Source: Rhodococcus rhodnii (GTDB taxonomy: Bacteria; Actinomycetota; Actinomycetes; Mycobacteriales; Pseudonocardiaceae). From it: DNA of 33,028 bases. The first letter of the stretch is position 1. Every line of letters begins with the position of its first letter. Below, piece by piece: positions 24,616 to 32,631 of this stretch. Below the pieces are notes generated by a model. That model saw only the letters and a program-made list of their open reading frames with translations. It did not search any database and was not told the origin of the DNA. The translations under genes were made by a program, and so were the position numbers. The DNA lies in NCBI GenBank assembly GCA_000720375.1, contig JOAA01000057.1:1-33028 (forward strand), given 5' to 3'.

Positions 24616-25431
24616 ATGGCCATGGCTTTCGACTGGGTTTCGCTCACCACCGACTATGGGCTGGCTGACGGCTTCGTGGCCGCGTGCCGGGGCGTCATCG
24701 CCCAGAAAGCGCCGAAAGCCCAGGTCATAGATGTGTCCCACGCCGTGCCGCCACAGGATGTGCGGCGCGGCGCGACCATCCTCGCCCAGGTCGTGCCGTA
24801 CCTGCCGCCGGCGGTTCATATCGCTGTTGTCGATCCCGGTGTCGGTACTGGCCGACGCGGGATCGTCGTGGTCACGGAGGAAGGCGTCCTCGTCGGCCCG
24901 GACAACGGGCTGCTGGTGCCGGCAGCGGGCGCACTCGGTGGGATTCAAGGCGTGCACGAACTGGCGTCCGAGGAGTACCGCCTGCCTACGGTGTCCCATA
25001 CCTTCCATGGACGGGACATCTTCGCGCCTGCCGCCGCGTATCTGACGCTCGGTGTGGAACCGGCCGATTTCGGGCCGGAGATCGACCCGGCCACGCTGGT
25101 CCAGCTGCCCGAGCCGAAAGTCGTGGTGGGCAGCCAACGGCTGCAGTCCGAGGTGCTGTCGGTCGACCACTTCGGCAACATCCAACTGGCCGCGCAGGTC
25201 CGTGACATCATCGCGACCGGGCTGCTGCTGCCGGGTGCGTCGGTGCATGTCCAGATCGGGATGCACACCATCGACGCGACGATCGGCCGGACGTTCGACG
25301 ACGTCGAGCCCGGCGAGGCGCTGGTGTACGTCGACTCCGCCGGGCACGTCGCGATCGCGGTCAACCAGGGCTTCGCGTCCTCGCTGCTGATGGTCGGCCA
25401 GCGCAACCCGATCGCCGAGATCAGGCGTTAG
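24616..25431 (+). CDS. SAM hydrolase (SAM hydroxide adenosyltransferase family, DUF62)
   Basis: This 271-aa protein is predicted to split S-adenosylmethionine with water into adenosine and methionine. The family triad can be placed: Asp73 and Arg80 in VVDPGVGTGRRG and His131 in HTFHGRDIFAP, with spacings close to those of the archaeal enzyme PH0463. The N-terminal TTDYG and the DxxGN-like DNG and DHFGNIQL segments are also typical. The start is ATG 24616 or ATG 24622. It lies 23 nt after the ABC exporter operon and may belong to it. Its TAG stop overlaps the convergent permease stop (TTAG). It is not a halogenase by context. Confidence 0.88.
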   Translation: MAMAFDWVSLTTDYGLADGFVAACRGVIAQKAPKAQVIDVSHAVPPQDVRRGATILAQVVPYLPPAVHIAVVDPGVGTGRRGIVVVTEEGVLVGPDNGLLVPAAGALGGIQGVHELASEEYRLPTVSHTFHGRDIFAPAAAYLTLGVEPADFGPEIDPATLVQLPEPKVVVGSQRLQSEVLSVDHFGNIQLAAQVRDIIATGLLLPGASVHVQIGMHTIDATIGRTFDDVEPGEALVYVDSAGHVAIAVNQGFASSLLMVGQRNPIAEIRR

Positions 25432-26066
25432 ACGCGCGTCCTGGCCACCCGGTGTGCCAGGAAGATGACCAGGGCGGACAGCACCACAGACTCGACCCCG
25501 ATGAGCATGACGGTGCTGGTCGCACCGGGCGTGTCCGTCGCGTAGAGGTCGATCAGGGCGTTCACCGGTGGCGCCTGGCGGATGAACAGCTGCGCGAAGC
25601 AGATTCCCAGGCCGACCAGCACAGTCCAGGCGACCTTGGGCATCACCGGGCGGCTGATCAGCGTGCCGAACGCGACCCCGGTCAACGCGGTCATCGCGAA
25701 GTCCACGGCTCCCACGCCGATGTGCTGGAACTGGACGGACGTGGCCGTGAGCCAGACCAGCGAAACCAAGGCGAGGACCCCGGTGAACACCAGCGCGGCG
25801 AGGACTTTGGCCAGCCAGACCCGGTTGAAGCCGCCGTTGACGGCCATGGTGATCGCGGCCTGCTGGGGTTCCTCGTTGTGCATGACCACCACGGTCACCC
25901 ACATACCGATTGGCACCAACGCCGCCGAGGCCATCGCGTAGGTCGGCAACACGGGACCAGTCGGCGGACCGATGATCAACAGCACGGCCAGGTACGCCAG
26001 CAAAGGCGCGGCCCACCGCTGCGTCCGCAACACATCGGAAACCAAGTAACGGACCAAAGGAGTCAC
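25428..26066 (-). CDS. ABC-2-type permease subunit
   Basis: This protein is about 212 aa with roughly six hydrophobic segments and no other domain. The start is GTG 26066, overlapping the ATPase stop in GTGA, with a purine-rich GAGGCGG upstream; a longer frame to 26090 is not needed. It is the membrane partner of the ATPase encoded directly upstream, and together they form a simple exporter. The cargo is unknown. The sequence after helix 2, VVVMHNEEPQQAAITMAVNG, has a feel of actinobacterial ABC-2 proteins of unknown role. Confidence 0.75.
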   Translation of the reverse strand: MTPLVRYLVSDVLRTQRWAAPLLAYLAVLLIIGPPTGPVLPTYAMASAALVPIGMWVTVVVMHNEEPQQAAITMAVNGGFNRVWLAKVLAALVFTGVLALVSLVWLTATSVQFQHIGVGAVDFAMTALTGVAFGTLISRPVMPKVAWTVLVGLGICFAQLFIRQAPPVNALIDLYATDTPGATSTVMLIGVESVVLSALVIFLAHRVARTRV

Positions 26067-26857
26067 GACACCGCCTCGATCAAGGACCACCCGTCGGCCA
26101 AGGCTTTGAGCAAGAGCTTGTCCGCGTCATCGGTGCGGACGACCACCCGGCCTGGCTCCGCCATCAGGATTTCGGCTGCCAGCTCAGAAGCCTGCAGGCC
26201 AGGCCGCGTCGGCCGCAACGCGATCCGCATACCCCGCAAGGCGTCCGGCACGAGCCGGCCATCGGTCAACCGGTACAGCTTGCCATTGGGAACAGCACTT
26301 TCGTGCGCGCTCAACAAGATCCGGGCACCGTTCTGTTCGGCCTCGGACATCAACGCGGCCAGTTCCGCCCGAGCCGGGGCATCGAGGCCGGTCGCGGGTT
26401 CGTCGACGACCAGAAGCTCAGGTGGCTTCAAAAACGCTTGTATAACAGCGACTTTCTGACCGTTTCCCTTGGACAACGCCGCGATCGGCACGTCCGGGCC
26501 CGGTACCAGCCGCAGGCGCTCGGCCAGTTCGTCGGTCCGCGCACGGGTTTGCTCCGATGACATGCCACGCATCCGGCCGATATGGCCAAGGTATTGCCGC
26601 GCGGTCATCCGCATCGCCGCCGGCGCGCGCTCGGGGACGTAACCGACCGTGTCCGGCCTGCCGGTGATCCGGCCGCCGGTCGGCAGCGACGCACCGGCCA
26701 CGATCCGCAGCAATGTGGACTTGCCGATGCCGTTACCTGCGACGATGACAGTGGCGACGCCGGGTTCGACGGTCAGGTCGACGCCGTCGAGCACCCACGG
26801 GCCACTACGGGAGTAGCGCTTACGCACACCTTGAACCACGGTCACATTCCCGGTCAC
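26063..26857 (-). CDS. ABC transporter ATP-binding protein
   Basis: This protein is 264 aa. Walker A is GNGIGKST, the signature is LSKGNGQK, Walker B is LLVVDEPATGLD and the H-loop is SAHE. The signature variant S-K-G-N is usual for ABC-2-type ATPases. The last 60 residues form an extra C-terminal segment. Two GTG starts are possible (26857 and 26845), because a 12-bp tandem duplication lies across the start. It is coupled to the permease by a 4-bp overlap. It is divergent from the carboxypeptidase gene with 155 bp between them. Confidence 0.88.
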   Translation of the reverse strand: MTGNVTVVQGVRKRYSRSGPWVLDGVDLTVEPGVATVIVAGNGIGKSTLLRIVAGASLPTGGRITGRPDTVGYVPERAPAAMRMTARQYLGHIGRMRGMSSEQTRARTDELAERLRLVPGPDVPIAALSKGNGQKVAVIQAFLKPPELLVVDEPATGLDAPARAELAALMSEAEQNGARILLSAHESAVPNGKLYRLTDGRLVPDALRGMRIALRPTRPGLQASELAAEILMAEPGRVVVRTDDADKLLLKALADGWSLIEAVS

Positions 26858-26863
26858 ATTCCC
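26840..26863. repeat. 12-bp tandem duplication at the ABC ATPase start
   Basis: GGTCACATTCCC occurs twice in direct succession (26840-26851 and 26852-26863). On the minus strand each copy reads GGGAATGTGACC and so contains a possible GTG start with a weak GGGA upstream. The duplication is in frame and adds four residues (V-T-G-N) if translation begins at the first copy. Confidence 0.7.
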
Positions 26864-27012
26864 ATAGTGCCGAAACCGACCATCGATTCGCCGCCAAAGG
26901 GCTTCAGCGCATGGTCCGTACGTGGGTATTCGTCTTCAGATGTCTTGCGCACGTTCGGTGAGCCGACTCACGCTACGAGACACCCTGCACACAAGTTCAC
27001 AAGGGAGGGCCC

Positions 27013-28284
27013 ATGAAGTCTCGTCGCGGTCTGTTGGCCGCGGCGGCGCTTGGCGCTGCCATGCTGCTGCCCCTGCCCGTCACGGCATCGGCACAGCCCG
27101 ACCAGAGCACGGCTGCCACTGCCGACAGCCAGACGTCTGCGGTCTACACGGTCGAGAACACCACCCCTGCCTCTCGCACCGCGATCAGCCGGTTCGGCGT
27201 CGACATCCACGGCACCGAGCACGGCACGCTCATCTTCGCGGCCACCGCTTCCCAGGCCAAGGCATTGCGGAACGCCGGCTACCAGCTGACCGCGCAAGCG
27301 ACGACGCTCGACTTCCCGCCTGCCGACTCGATGTACCACAACTACGCCGAACAGACCGCCGAGCTGCAGAAGATCGCCGCGGACCACCCGCAGATCGCCC
27401 GGCTGACCAGCATCGGCAAGAGCTACCAGGGCAACAAGGACCTGTGGCTGCTGAAGATCAGCGACAACGTGACCAGCGACGAAGCCGAGCCCGAGGTGCT
27501 GTTCACGTGCCAGCAGCACGCCCGTGAACACCTGACGCCGGAGATGTGCCTGCGCATCGCCAACCGCTACACCGACGGCTACAGCTCGGACACCGCGATC
27601 ACCAACATGGTGAACGGCCGGGAGATCTGGATCGTCACCAGCGTCAACCCGGACGGTTCCGAGTACGACATCGCCACCGGCTCGTACCGGTCCTGGCGTA
27701 AGAACAGGCAGCCGAACTCCGGCTCGTCCAACGTGGGCACCGACCTGAACCGCAACTGGGGCTACAACTGGGGCTGCTGTGGCGGTTCGAGCGGATCGAC
27801 CGGCAGCGAGACCTACCGTGGCCCGTCGGCGTTCTCGGCGCCGGAGACCCAGCGACTGCGTGACTTCGTGCAGTCCCGTGTGGTCGGCGGTGTGCAGCAG
27901 ATCAAGACCCACATCGACTGGCACACCTACTCGGAGTTGATCCTGTGGCCGTACGGCTACACGTTCAACAACACCGCGCCCGGTCTGGACGCCAACCAGG
28001 AGCGCGCGTTCCGTACCCTCGGCCAGCAGATGGCCCAGACCAACAACTACACGCCGCAGCAGTCCAGCGACCTCTACATCACCGACGGCTCGATCGGTGA
28101 CTGGATGTGGGGCGTGCACAAGATCTGGAGCTACACCTTCGAGATGTACCCACGCTCCGGTGGCGGCGGCTTCTACCCGCCTGACGAGGTCATCGTCCGT
28201 GAAACCTCACGCAACGACCGCGCGGTCGCGCTGTTCCTCAGCTACAGCGACTGTGTGCCGCGCGTGATCGGTGGAACCTGCTAG
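27013..28284 (+). CDS. Secreted M14 zinc carboxypeptidase
   Basis: This 423-aa exported metallo-carboxypeptidase has a signal peptide at residues 1-27 (MKSRRG, hydrophobic core, TASA). A pro-region with an FGVDI-type start follows, up to about residue 105. The catalytic domain shows Zn ligands His169 and Glu172 in [11 protein letters not shown] and His304 in HIDWHTY. Substrate residues Asn246 and Arg247 are in [14 protein letters not shown], and the catalytic Glu377 is in FEMYP. Several Cys, including C255/C256 and C414/C423, could form disulfides. GGGAGGG precedes ATG 27013. It probably trims C-terminal residues of extracellular peptides for nutrition. A strong intrinsic terminator follows 16 nt after the stop. 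Confidence 0.93.
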   Translation: MKSRRGLLAAAALGAAMLLPLPVTASAQPDQSTAATADSQTSAVYTVENTTPASRTAISRFGVDIHGTEHGTLIFAATASQAKALRNAGYQLTAQATTLDFPPADSMYHNYAEQTAELQKIAADHPQIARLTSIGKSYQGNKDLWLLKISDNVTSDEAEPEVLFTCQQHAREHLTPEMCLRIANRYTDGYSSDTAITNMVNGREIWIVTSVNPDGSEYDIATGSYRSWRKNRQPNSGSSNVGTDLNRNWGYNWGCCGGSSGSTGSETYRGPSAFSAPETQRLRDFVQSRVVGGVQQIKTHIDWHTYSELILWPYGYTFNNTAPGLDANQERAFRTLGQQMAQTNNYTPQQSSDLYITDGSIGDWMWGVHKIWSYTFEMYPRSGGGGFYPPDEVIVRETSRNDRAVALFLSYSDCVPRVIGGTC

Positions 28285-28300
28285 TCAGTCCGCGCATGTC

Positions 28301-28339
28301 CGCCATTCCGGCACATTCGCTGTGCCGGAATGGCGTTTT
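28301..28339 (+). terminator. Intrinsic terminator of the carboxypeptidase gene
   Basis: CGCCATTCCGGCACA-TTCGC-TGTGCCGGAATGGCG is a perfect 15-bp stem with a 5-nt loop followed by TTTT. The right arm is also the first unit of the 22-bp repeat that follows, so the terminator seems to be made of one inverted and one direct unit. Confidence 0.92.
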
Positions 28340-28409
28340 CGCTGTGCCGGAACGGGAATTTCGGGGTGCTGGAATGGTGGACACGCGGTGCTTGAATGGT
28401 GGACACGGC
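28322..28409. repeat. Four-unit tandem repeat with 22-bp period
   Basis: Units begin at 28322, 28344, 28366 and 28388: GTGCCGGAATGG, GTGCCGGAACGG, GTGCTGGAATGG and GTGCTTGAATGG. Each is followed by a 10-nt tail; TGGACACGCG and TGGACACGGC are shared by the last two. Spacing is exactly 22 bp throughout. An inverted unit (CCATTCCGGCAC) is at 28303-28314. The array ends 1 bp before the MOSC stop codon. It is non-coding. Confidence 0.8.
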
Positions 28410-28410
28410 G

Positions 28411-29223
28411 CTAGGCCCAGGCCGTGACCTGCACCGGGTCTCCGACTTTGAGTTGGCCCGAGGTGATGACGGCGAACTTGGCGCCGAAGGAGACTCCGCC
28501 TCCTTCTTCCCTGCGGTAGGTCGCCAGCGTCTTGGTCGGCTCGTGCCCGGCCTTCTGCCCGGTCGCCTGGTCCACGGTCGGGACCACGCACCGCACGGCC
28601 TTCTTCTCCCAGCTGGTCTCGATCGCGCCGAGGGTCATCGCCCGCACCCGGTCCTCGGTGTAGGGCTCGTCCCAGCCGGTGACGATCACGTTGGGCCGGA
28701 ACCTGTTCATCGGCAGCGTGTCGCCGCCTTTCTCCAGGATCAGGCCGTTGAGGTGATCCAGCGAGGACCGGCCGATCACGTGCAACGCGTCCGCGTCGGC
28801 GAATCCGACCTGGCCGCCGGTCTGGCCGTTGGAGTGCCGCTCGTGGCCGGGCGGGATCCGGACGAGCCGGCACGGCTCGCCCATGAACTGCGAGAACCAC
28901 TCGGCCGGCCCGGTGCCTTGGTCGACCGCCTTGCCGGTCCACTTGTGCAGCAGGACTTCGAGCTGTTCACCGTCGAAGGCGATGTCGAACTCGAAGTCCT
29001 CGATCCCGGGTGCGGACAGTTTGAGGGTGCCGTCGCCGAGCGTCGGCCGCACCACGGCCATCTCGGCGCGGGTGCGCTGGGTGATGAACTTGTTGTTCTG
29101 GTCGACGACCATGAACGACCGGTCCTCGGCCAGGCCCATCGGGCCGACTACCGCGCTGTCGAGCGATTCACCCGCACAGCCTTTGATGACGTACCGGACA
29201 AGTTCCACCACGCGTGCGCCCAT
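28411..29223 (-). CDS. MOSC-domain protein (molybdenum-cofactor sulfurase C-terminal-like)
   Basis: This 270-aa protein has an N-terminal MOSC_N beta-barrel part (VVELVRYVIKGCAGES ... EDRSFMVVDQNNKFITQR) and a C-terminal MOSC domain. The domain includes NRFRPNVIVTGWDEPYTEDR and the conserved Cys in AVRCVVPTVDQATG, about residue 207, which is the expected Mo-coordinating residue in mARC-like enzymes. It is likely a small molybdoenzyme reducing N-hydroxylated compounds, or a cofactor handler; the physiological partner is unknown. It starts 17 nt after purB and is probably co-transcribed with it. ATG 29221-29223 is the plausible start. Confidence 0.85.
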   Translation of the reverse strand: MGARVVELVRYVIKGCAGESLDSAVVGPMGLAEDRSFMVVDQNNKFITQRTRAEMAVVRPTLGDGTLKLSAPGIEDFEFDIAFDGEQLEVLLHKWTGKAVDQGTGPAEWFSQFMGEPCRLVRIPPGHERHSNGQTGGQVGFADADALHVIGRSSLDHLNGLILEKGGDTLPMNRFRPNVIVTGWDEPYTEDRVRAMTLGAIETSWEKKAVRCVVPTVDQATGQKAGHEPTKTLATYRREEGGGVSFGAKFAVITSGQLKVGDPVQVTAWA

Positions 29224-29240
29224 GGCACCAACCTAACGTG

Positions 29241-30668
29241 TCAGAGGATCGGAGCAGGGGCGTAACCAGCGGCTTCCGGATAGTCTTCGAGCACTTCCGA
29301 GACACGCTTCACGACCGCGCGGACCTGGCTGTCGGCAACGCCGGTGAACGACAGGCGGTCGGCCAGCAAAGCGTCCAGCTGGGCCCGGTTGAGCGGGATG
29401 CGGTCGTCGGCGGCCAGCCGGTCGAGCAGGTCGTTCTCGGCTTGGCCCTGCTCACGCATGGCGAGCGCGACCGCGACGGCGTTCTCCTTGATCGCCTCGT
29501 GCGCGGTCTCCCGGCCGACGCCTGCCTGCACCGACGCCATCAGAACCTTTGTCGTGGCAAGGAAAGGCAAGTACCGGTCGAGTTCACGGGCGATCACGGC
29601 CGGGTACGCGCCGAACTCGTCCAGCACCGTCAGGAACGTCTGGATCAGGCCGTCCAGTGCGAAGAACGCGTCCGGCAGGGCAACGCGGCGAACGACGGAA
29701 CACGAGACGTCGCCTTCGTTCCACTGGTCGCCGGAGAGCTCGCCGACCATGGAGAGGTAGCCACGCAGGATCACGGCGAATCCGTTGACCCGCTCGCAGG
29801 AGCGCGTGTTCATCTTGTGCGGCATGGCCGACGAGCCGACCTGGCCGGGTTTGAAGCCCTCGGTGACCAGCTCGTGCCCGGCCATCAACCGGATCGTCTT
29901 GGCCACACTGCCCGGCGCGGCGGCCAGCTGCACCAAAGTGGACACGACGTCGAAGTCGAGCGAGCGTGGGTAGACCTGCCCGACGCTGGTGAAGACCCGC
30001 TCGAAACCCAAGTGCCCGGCGACTTTCCGCTCCAGCTCGTCCAAAGTGGACTCGTTGCCGCCCAACAGGTCCAGCATGTCCTGCGCGGTGCCGACCGGCC
30101 CCTTGATACCCCGCAACGGATAGCGGCCGATCAGGTTGTCCAACCGCTCGAACGCCACCAGCAACTCGTCGGCAGCGGTGGCGAACCTCTTGCCGAGCGT
30201 GGTCGCCTGCGCCGCGACGTTGTGCGAGCGTCCCGCCATCACCAAGTCGGTGTGCTCAGTCGCGAGCCGTGCCAACCGCGAGAGCACGGCCAAAGTCCTT
30301 GCCGCGATCAATTCAAGCGAGCGCTTGATCTGCAGCTGCTCGACGTTCTCGGTCAGATCGCGCGAGGTCATGCCCTTGTGCACGTGCTCGTGCCCGGCGA
30401 GCGCGTTGAACTCCTCGATCCGCGCCTTCACGTCGTGCCGCGTGACCCGCTCGCGCTCGGCGATGGACGCCAGGTCGACCTGGCCGATCACCCGCTCGTA
30501 GTCCGCGACCACGCCGTCCGGCACCTGCACGCCCAGCTCGGCCTGTGCCTTGAGGACCGCGAGCCACAGCTCACGCTCAAGCACGACCTTGTGCTCGGGC
30601 GACCACAACTGGGCCAGCTCGACCGAGGCGTAACGGTTGGCGAGGACGTTCGGGATACGCGGCTTCAC
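29241..30668 (-). CDS. purB: Adenylosuccinate lyase
   Basis: This 475-aa fumarase/aspartase-superfamily enzyme acts twice in purine synthesis: SAICAR to AICAR, and adenylosuccinate to AMP. The signature GSSAMPHKMN is at 278-287. Other conserved blocks are KGMTSRDLTENVEQ, GRSHNVAAQATTLGKR and GGNESTLDELERKVAGHLGF. The start is GTG 30668 and no strong ribosome-binding site precedes it. It lies 20 nt after the membrane protein of the ECF sigma pair and 17 nt before the MOSC gene, all on the same strand. It is 8 kb from purC and 16 kb from purL in this window. Confidence 0.96.
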   Translation of the reverse strand: MKPRIPNVLANRYASVELAQLWSPEHKVVLERELWLAVLKAQAELGVQVPDGVVADYERVIGQVDLASIAERERVTRHDVKARIEEFNALAGHEHVHKGMTSRDLTENVEQLQIKRSLELIAARTLAVLSRLARLATEHTDLVMAGRSHNVAAQATTLGKRFATAADELLVAFERLDNLIGRYPLRGIKGPVGTAQDMLDLLGGNESTLDELERKVAGHLGFERVFTSVGQVYPRSLDFDVVSTLVQLAAAPGSVAKTIRLMAGHELVTEGFKPGQVGSSAMPHKMNTRSCERVNGFAVILRGYLSMVGELSGDQWNEGDVSCSVVRRVALPDAFFALDGLIQTFLTVLDEFGAYPAVIARELDRYLPFLATTKVLMASVQAGVGRETAHEAIKENAVAVALAMREQGQAENDLLDRLAADDRIPLNRAQLDALLADRLSFTGVADSQVRAVVKRVSEVLEDYPEAAGYAPAPIL

Positions 30669-30688
30669 GGTGACAAAGGGTATGCCAC

Positions 30689-31453
30689 CTACAGGTGCAA
30701 AGCTGGATCAGTGGCCAGGCGCACCAGCTGCTCGTCGGTCAGCGCGACCCTGGGCTGGTACACGTCGTTCGGCCCGTTGATCGGGTCGTAGTTGTAGGTC
30801 GAGACCCGGGTGGTCGAGCCGTCCTTGCGGTAGTGCGTGGCCGTGACGATCTTCATCTGCGGATTGTTGCCCGCCGCGCCGGCTTCGACCCGGATGAGCA
30901 CCTTGCTGTCGTCCGATTGGGGGATTTCCTGGCATTCCGGGCACGGCTCGACCTGCGGGTCGGCGTTGACCTGCACCGCGATGGCGGTCTGCACGTCGCC
31001 CAGCTTGAACTGGACGGCGCCTTCCAGGTAGGTCTGGCCGTCCCAGAACTGCCCTTCCGCCTCACCGCCGAACGGCCGGGGATTGACGTCCGTGGCGGCC
31101 GGAACCACCAGCGGGAACTGGGTCCGCAGACGTGCCCCGAGCTCTTCGCCACGCTGCCTGAGCTGCGCGACCGTCTTCGCCTCCGGCTTCGTCTTCGGCG
31201 GAGTGGTGGTTGTCGTGGCCGTGGGAGGCGCAGCCTGGGGTAGCTCCTGCGGCGCACCACCGATCCCCAGGACAACCGGCACCGTGACAGCGGCGACAGC
31301 GACAGCGGCCGTACTCACGCCAACGGCGATGAGGGCACGACGACGACGCACGATCCGTTCCGCGGTATCCACGAGTTCATCGAGGTCAAAGCTCATCGGG
31401 GGTTCATCGGCGACGGCCAGTTTCAAGCCATCGCGCAGCTCCTGCTCACTCAA
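30689..31453 (-). CDS. Membrane protein, probable anti-sigma partner of the ECF sigma factor
   Basis: This protein is 254 aa from TTG 31453. The cytoplasmic N-terminus (1-40, ELRDGLKLAVADEPPMSFDL) is followed by an Arg cluster and one membrane segment (about 40-63). A Pro/Thr-rich linker follows (TATTTTTPPKTKPEAK), and then an extracellular domain containing C-P-E-C. One-TM proteins of this layout are regularly encoded directly after SigE-family sigma factors in actinomycetes and are thought to bind them. I see no zinc-binding HxxxCxxC anti-sigma motif. Its start overlaps the sigma stop (TTGA), which supports a pair. The extracellular CPEC could form a disulfide or a redox sensor; this is inference. 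Confidence 0.75.
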   Translation of the reverse strand: MSEQELRDGLKLAVADEPPMSFDLDELVDTAERIVRRRRALIAVGVSTAAVAVAAVTVPVVLGIGGAPQELPQAAPPTATTTTTPPKTKPEAKTVAQLRQRGEELGARLRTQFPLVVPAATDVNPRPFGGEAEGQFWDGQTYLEGAVQFKLGDVQTAIAVQVNADPQVEPCPECQEIPQSDDSKVLIRVEAGAAGNNPQMKIVTATHYRKDGSTTRVSTYNYDPINGPNDVYQPRVALTDEQLVRLATDPALHL

Positions 31454-31989
31454 GACACGACCCTCCTAGCCGGCTTGCCCGCCGTCAGGTTCTCCACCAC
31501 GTCCCGCAGGGTCGCCAGGCCACGCGCGGTCTGGCTTTTCACGGTGCCTTCCGAACACCCGAGCACAACGGCCGTCTCCGCGACCGACAAGTCATCGAAG
31601 TACCGCAGGACCAACGCGGCCCGCTGCCGCGGCGGCAACTCCAACAACCCACGATGGGTCATGTCCTTCGCCCACGAGCGATGCTGGTCAGCCTCAGGAT
31701 CCGCGTGGATGTCAGGGACATCCGGGACCCTGTCGACACGTAGTTCGCTACGTCGCCACGGTTTGCGCTTCTCGTCCAGCCAGGTGTTCAGCAGCACGCG
31801 GCGGGAGTAGTTCTGCAGGCTGTCCTGCTTCTGCACCTTGGCCCACGCGCGGTAGATCTTGATCAGCGTGGTCTGCGTGAGGTCCTCGGCCAGATGCCAG
31901 TCCCCGCAGAACAAGTAGGCACAGCGCCGCAGCCCCGCGGCGTGTTTGCCGGCGAAGGCGCGAAAGCTCTCTTCGTCGGGTTTGCGCAC
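31450..31989 (-). CDS. SigE-family ECF RNA polymerase sigma factor
   Basis: This 179-aa group 4 sigma factor has region 2 with AEDLTQTTLIKIYRAW (about 34-49) and region 4 with LPPRQRAALVLRYFDDLSVA, then ETAVVLGCSEGTVKSQTARG (about 118-160). The order, length and E-G-T-V-K-S-Q-T recognition helix are those of the SigE family of actinobacterial ECF factors. The start is GTG 31989 with AAGGGAG 6 nt upstream. It is followed with overlap by the membrane protein, then purB and MOSC. A likely autoregulated promoter lies 30-57 bp upstream. Confidence 0.93.
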   Translation of the reverse strand: MRKPDEESFRAFAGKHAAGLRRCAYLFCGDWHLAEDLTQTTLIKIYRAWAKVQKQDSLQNYSRRVLLNTWLDEKRKPWRRSELRVDRVPDVPDIHADPEADQHRSWAKDMTHRGLLELPPRQRAALVLRYFDDLSVAETAVVLGCSEGTVKSQTARGLATLRDVVENLTAGKPARRVVS

Positions 31990-32018
31990 TGTGGCTCCCT
32001 TCGCATTCCCGACCTACC

Positions 32019-32046
32019 TCACGCGCGGCCGGCAACGAAGGTTGCA
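32019..32046 (-). promoter_or_regulatory. Candidate ECF-type autoregulated promoter
   Basis: On the minus strand TGCAACC, 16 nt, then CGTGA gives the AAC-type -35 and CGT-type -10 layout of ECF sigma promoters. It lies 30 bp upstream of the sigma factor start. The -35 element lies directly against the stop codon of the upstream TetR gene. ECF sigma factors usually drive their own promoter, which is the reason to read it this way. Confidence 0.45.
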
Positions 32047-32631
32047 TCACTCGGCGAGGGCCGCCCGCAGGATCTGCCGGGCACGAGCCCGCGGGTCAGC
32101 GTGAATCTCGATGATCGCGTTCAGCACAGCCCCATCGACCAGGGCGATCACCTGCTCGATGCGCGCCGTGTCGACGGGCATCCCACACTTCGTGAAGATC
32201 GCGGAGAGCAACTCCCGCAGCTTGACGGCGTCACTGCCCATCACCGGCTTCAAATACGGCCTGCGCCCAGTCGCCACCAGCCGCTCGTAACGCAACAGCA
32301 CGGCCTCGGCATCACCAGACTCCGGCTCGTCCCCCAGCAACTGATCGAGAACAAGCTCGACCAGGGCATCAAAGCCCGCGTTCGGCGGCGTCTGTTCCAG
32401 CTGAGCCCATCCACGAGCAAACTCAACCTCACCTCGATGCACAACGGCCGCAGTGATCAACTCATCCAGCGAGTCGAAGTAGTACGTAGTCGAGGCCAAC
32501 GGCAGCCCGGCCCGCTCGGCAACGGCCCGGTGGCGAATAGCGTCGAACCCACCCTCGGCAAGCAACTGCGCCGCCGCCTTGACCAAGGCATGGCGCCTAC
32601 GTTCACCTTTGGGCGTACTCGCGGCAGTCAT
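32047..32631 (-). CDS. TetR-family transcriptional regulator
   Basis: This 194-aa protein has a typical TetR helix-turn-helix (RRHALVKAAAQLLAEGGFDA, then IRHRAVAERAGLPLASTTYY and FDSLDELI, residues about 13-60). Its C-terminal ligand domain is of usual length. The start is ATG 32631, chosen because the helix-turn-helix then begins at the usual distance; a longer frame to 32862 runs through repeat copy D. It lies 57 bp upstream of the sigma factor on the same strand. The target is unknown; it may regulate itself or the following operon. Confidence 0.9.
   Translation of the reverse strand: MTAASTPKGERRRHALVKAAAQLLAEGGFDAIRHRAVAERAGLPLASTTYYFDSLDELITAAVVHRGEVEFARGWAQLEQTPPNAGFDALVELVLDQLLGDEPESGDAEAVLLRYERLVATGRRPYLKPVMGSDAVKLRELLSAIFTKCGMPVDTARIEQVIALVDGAVLNAIIEIHADPRARARQILRAALAE

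Noticed and set aside
24616..25431. Fluorinase or chlorinase
   Set aside because: The family is shared, but the D-R-H hydrolase triad is present and no halometabolite genes are nearby.
24613..26016. Long minus-strand frame spanning the SAM hydrolase and permease
   Set aside because: It crosses two well-supported genes and has an Arg/Gly/Asp-rich shadow composition.
29214..30791. 525-codon open frame on the plus strand opposite purB
   Set aside because: Composition is typical of an antisense shadow, and purB is unmistakable on the other strand.
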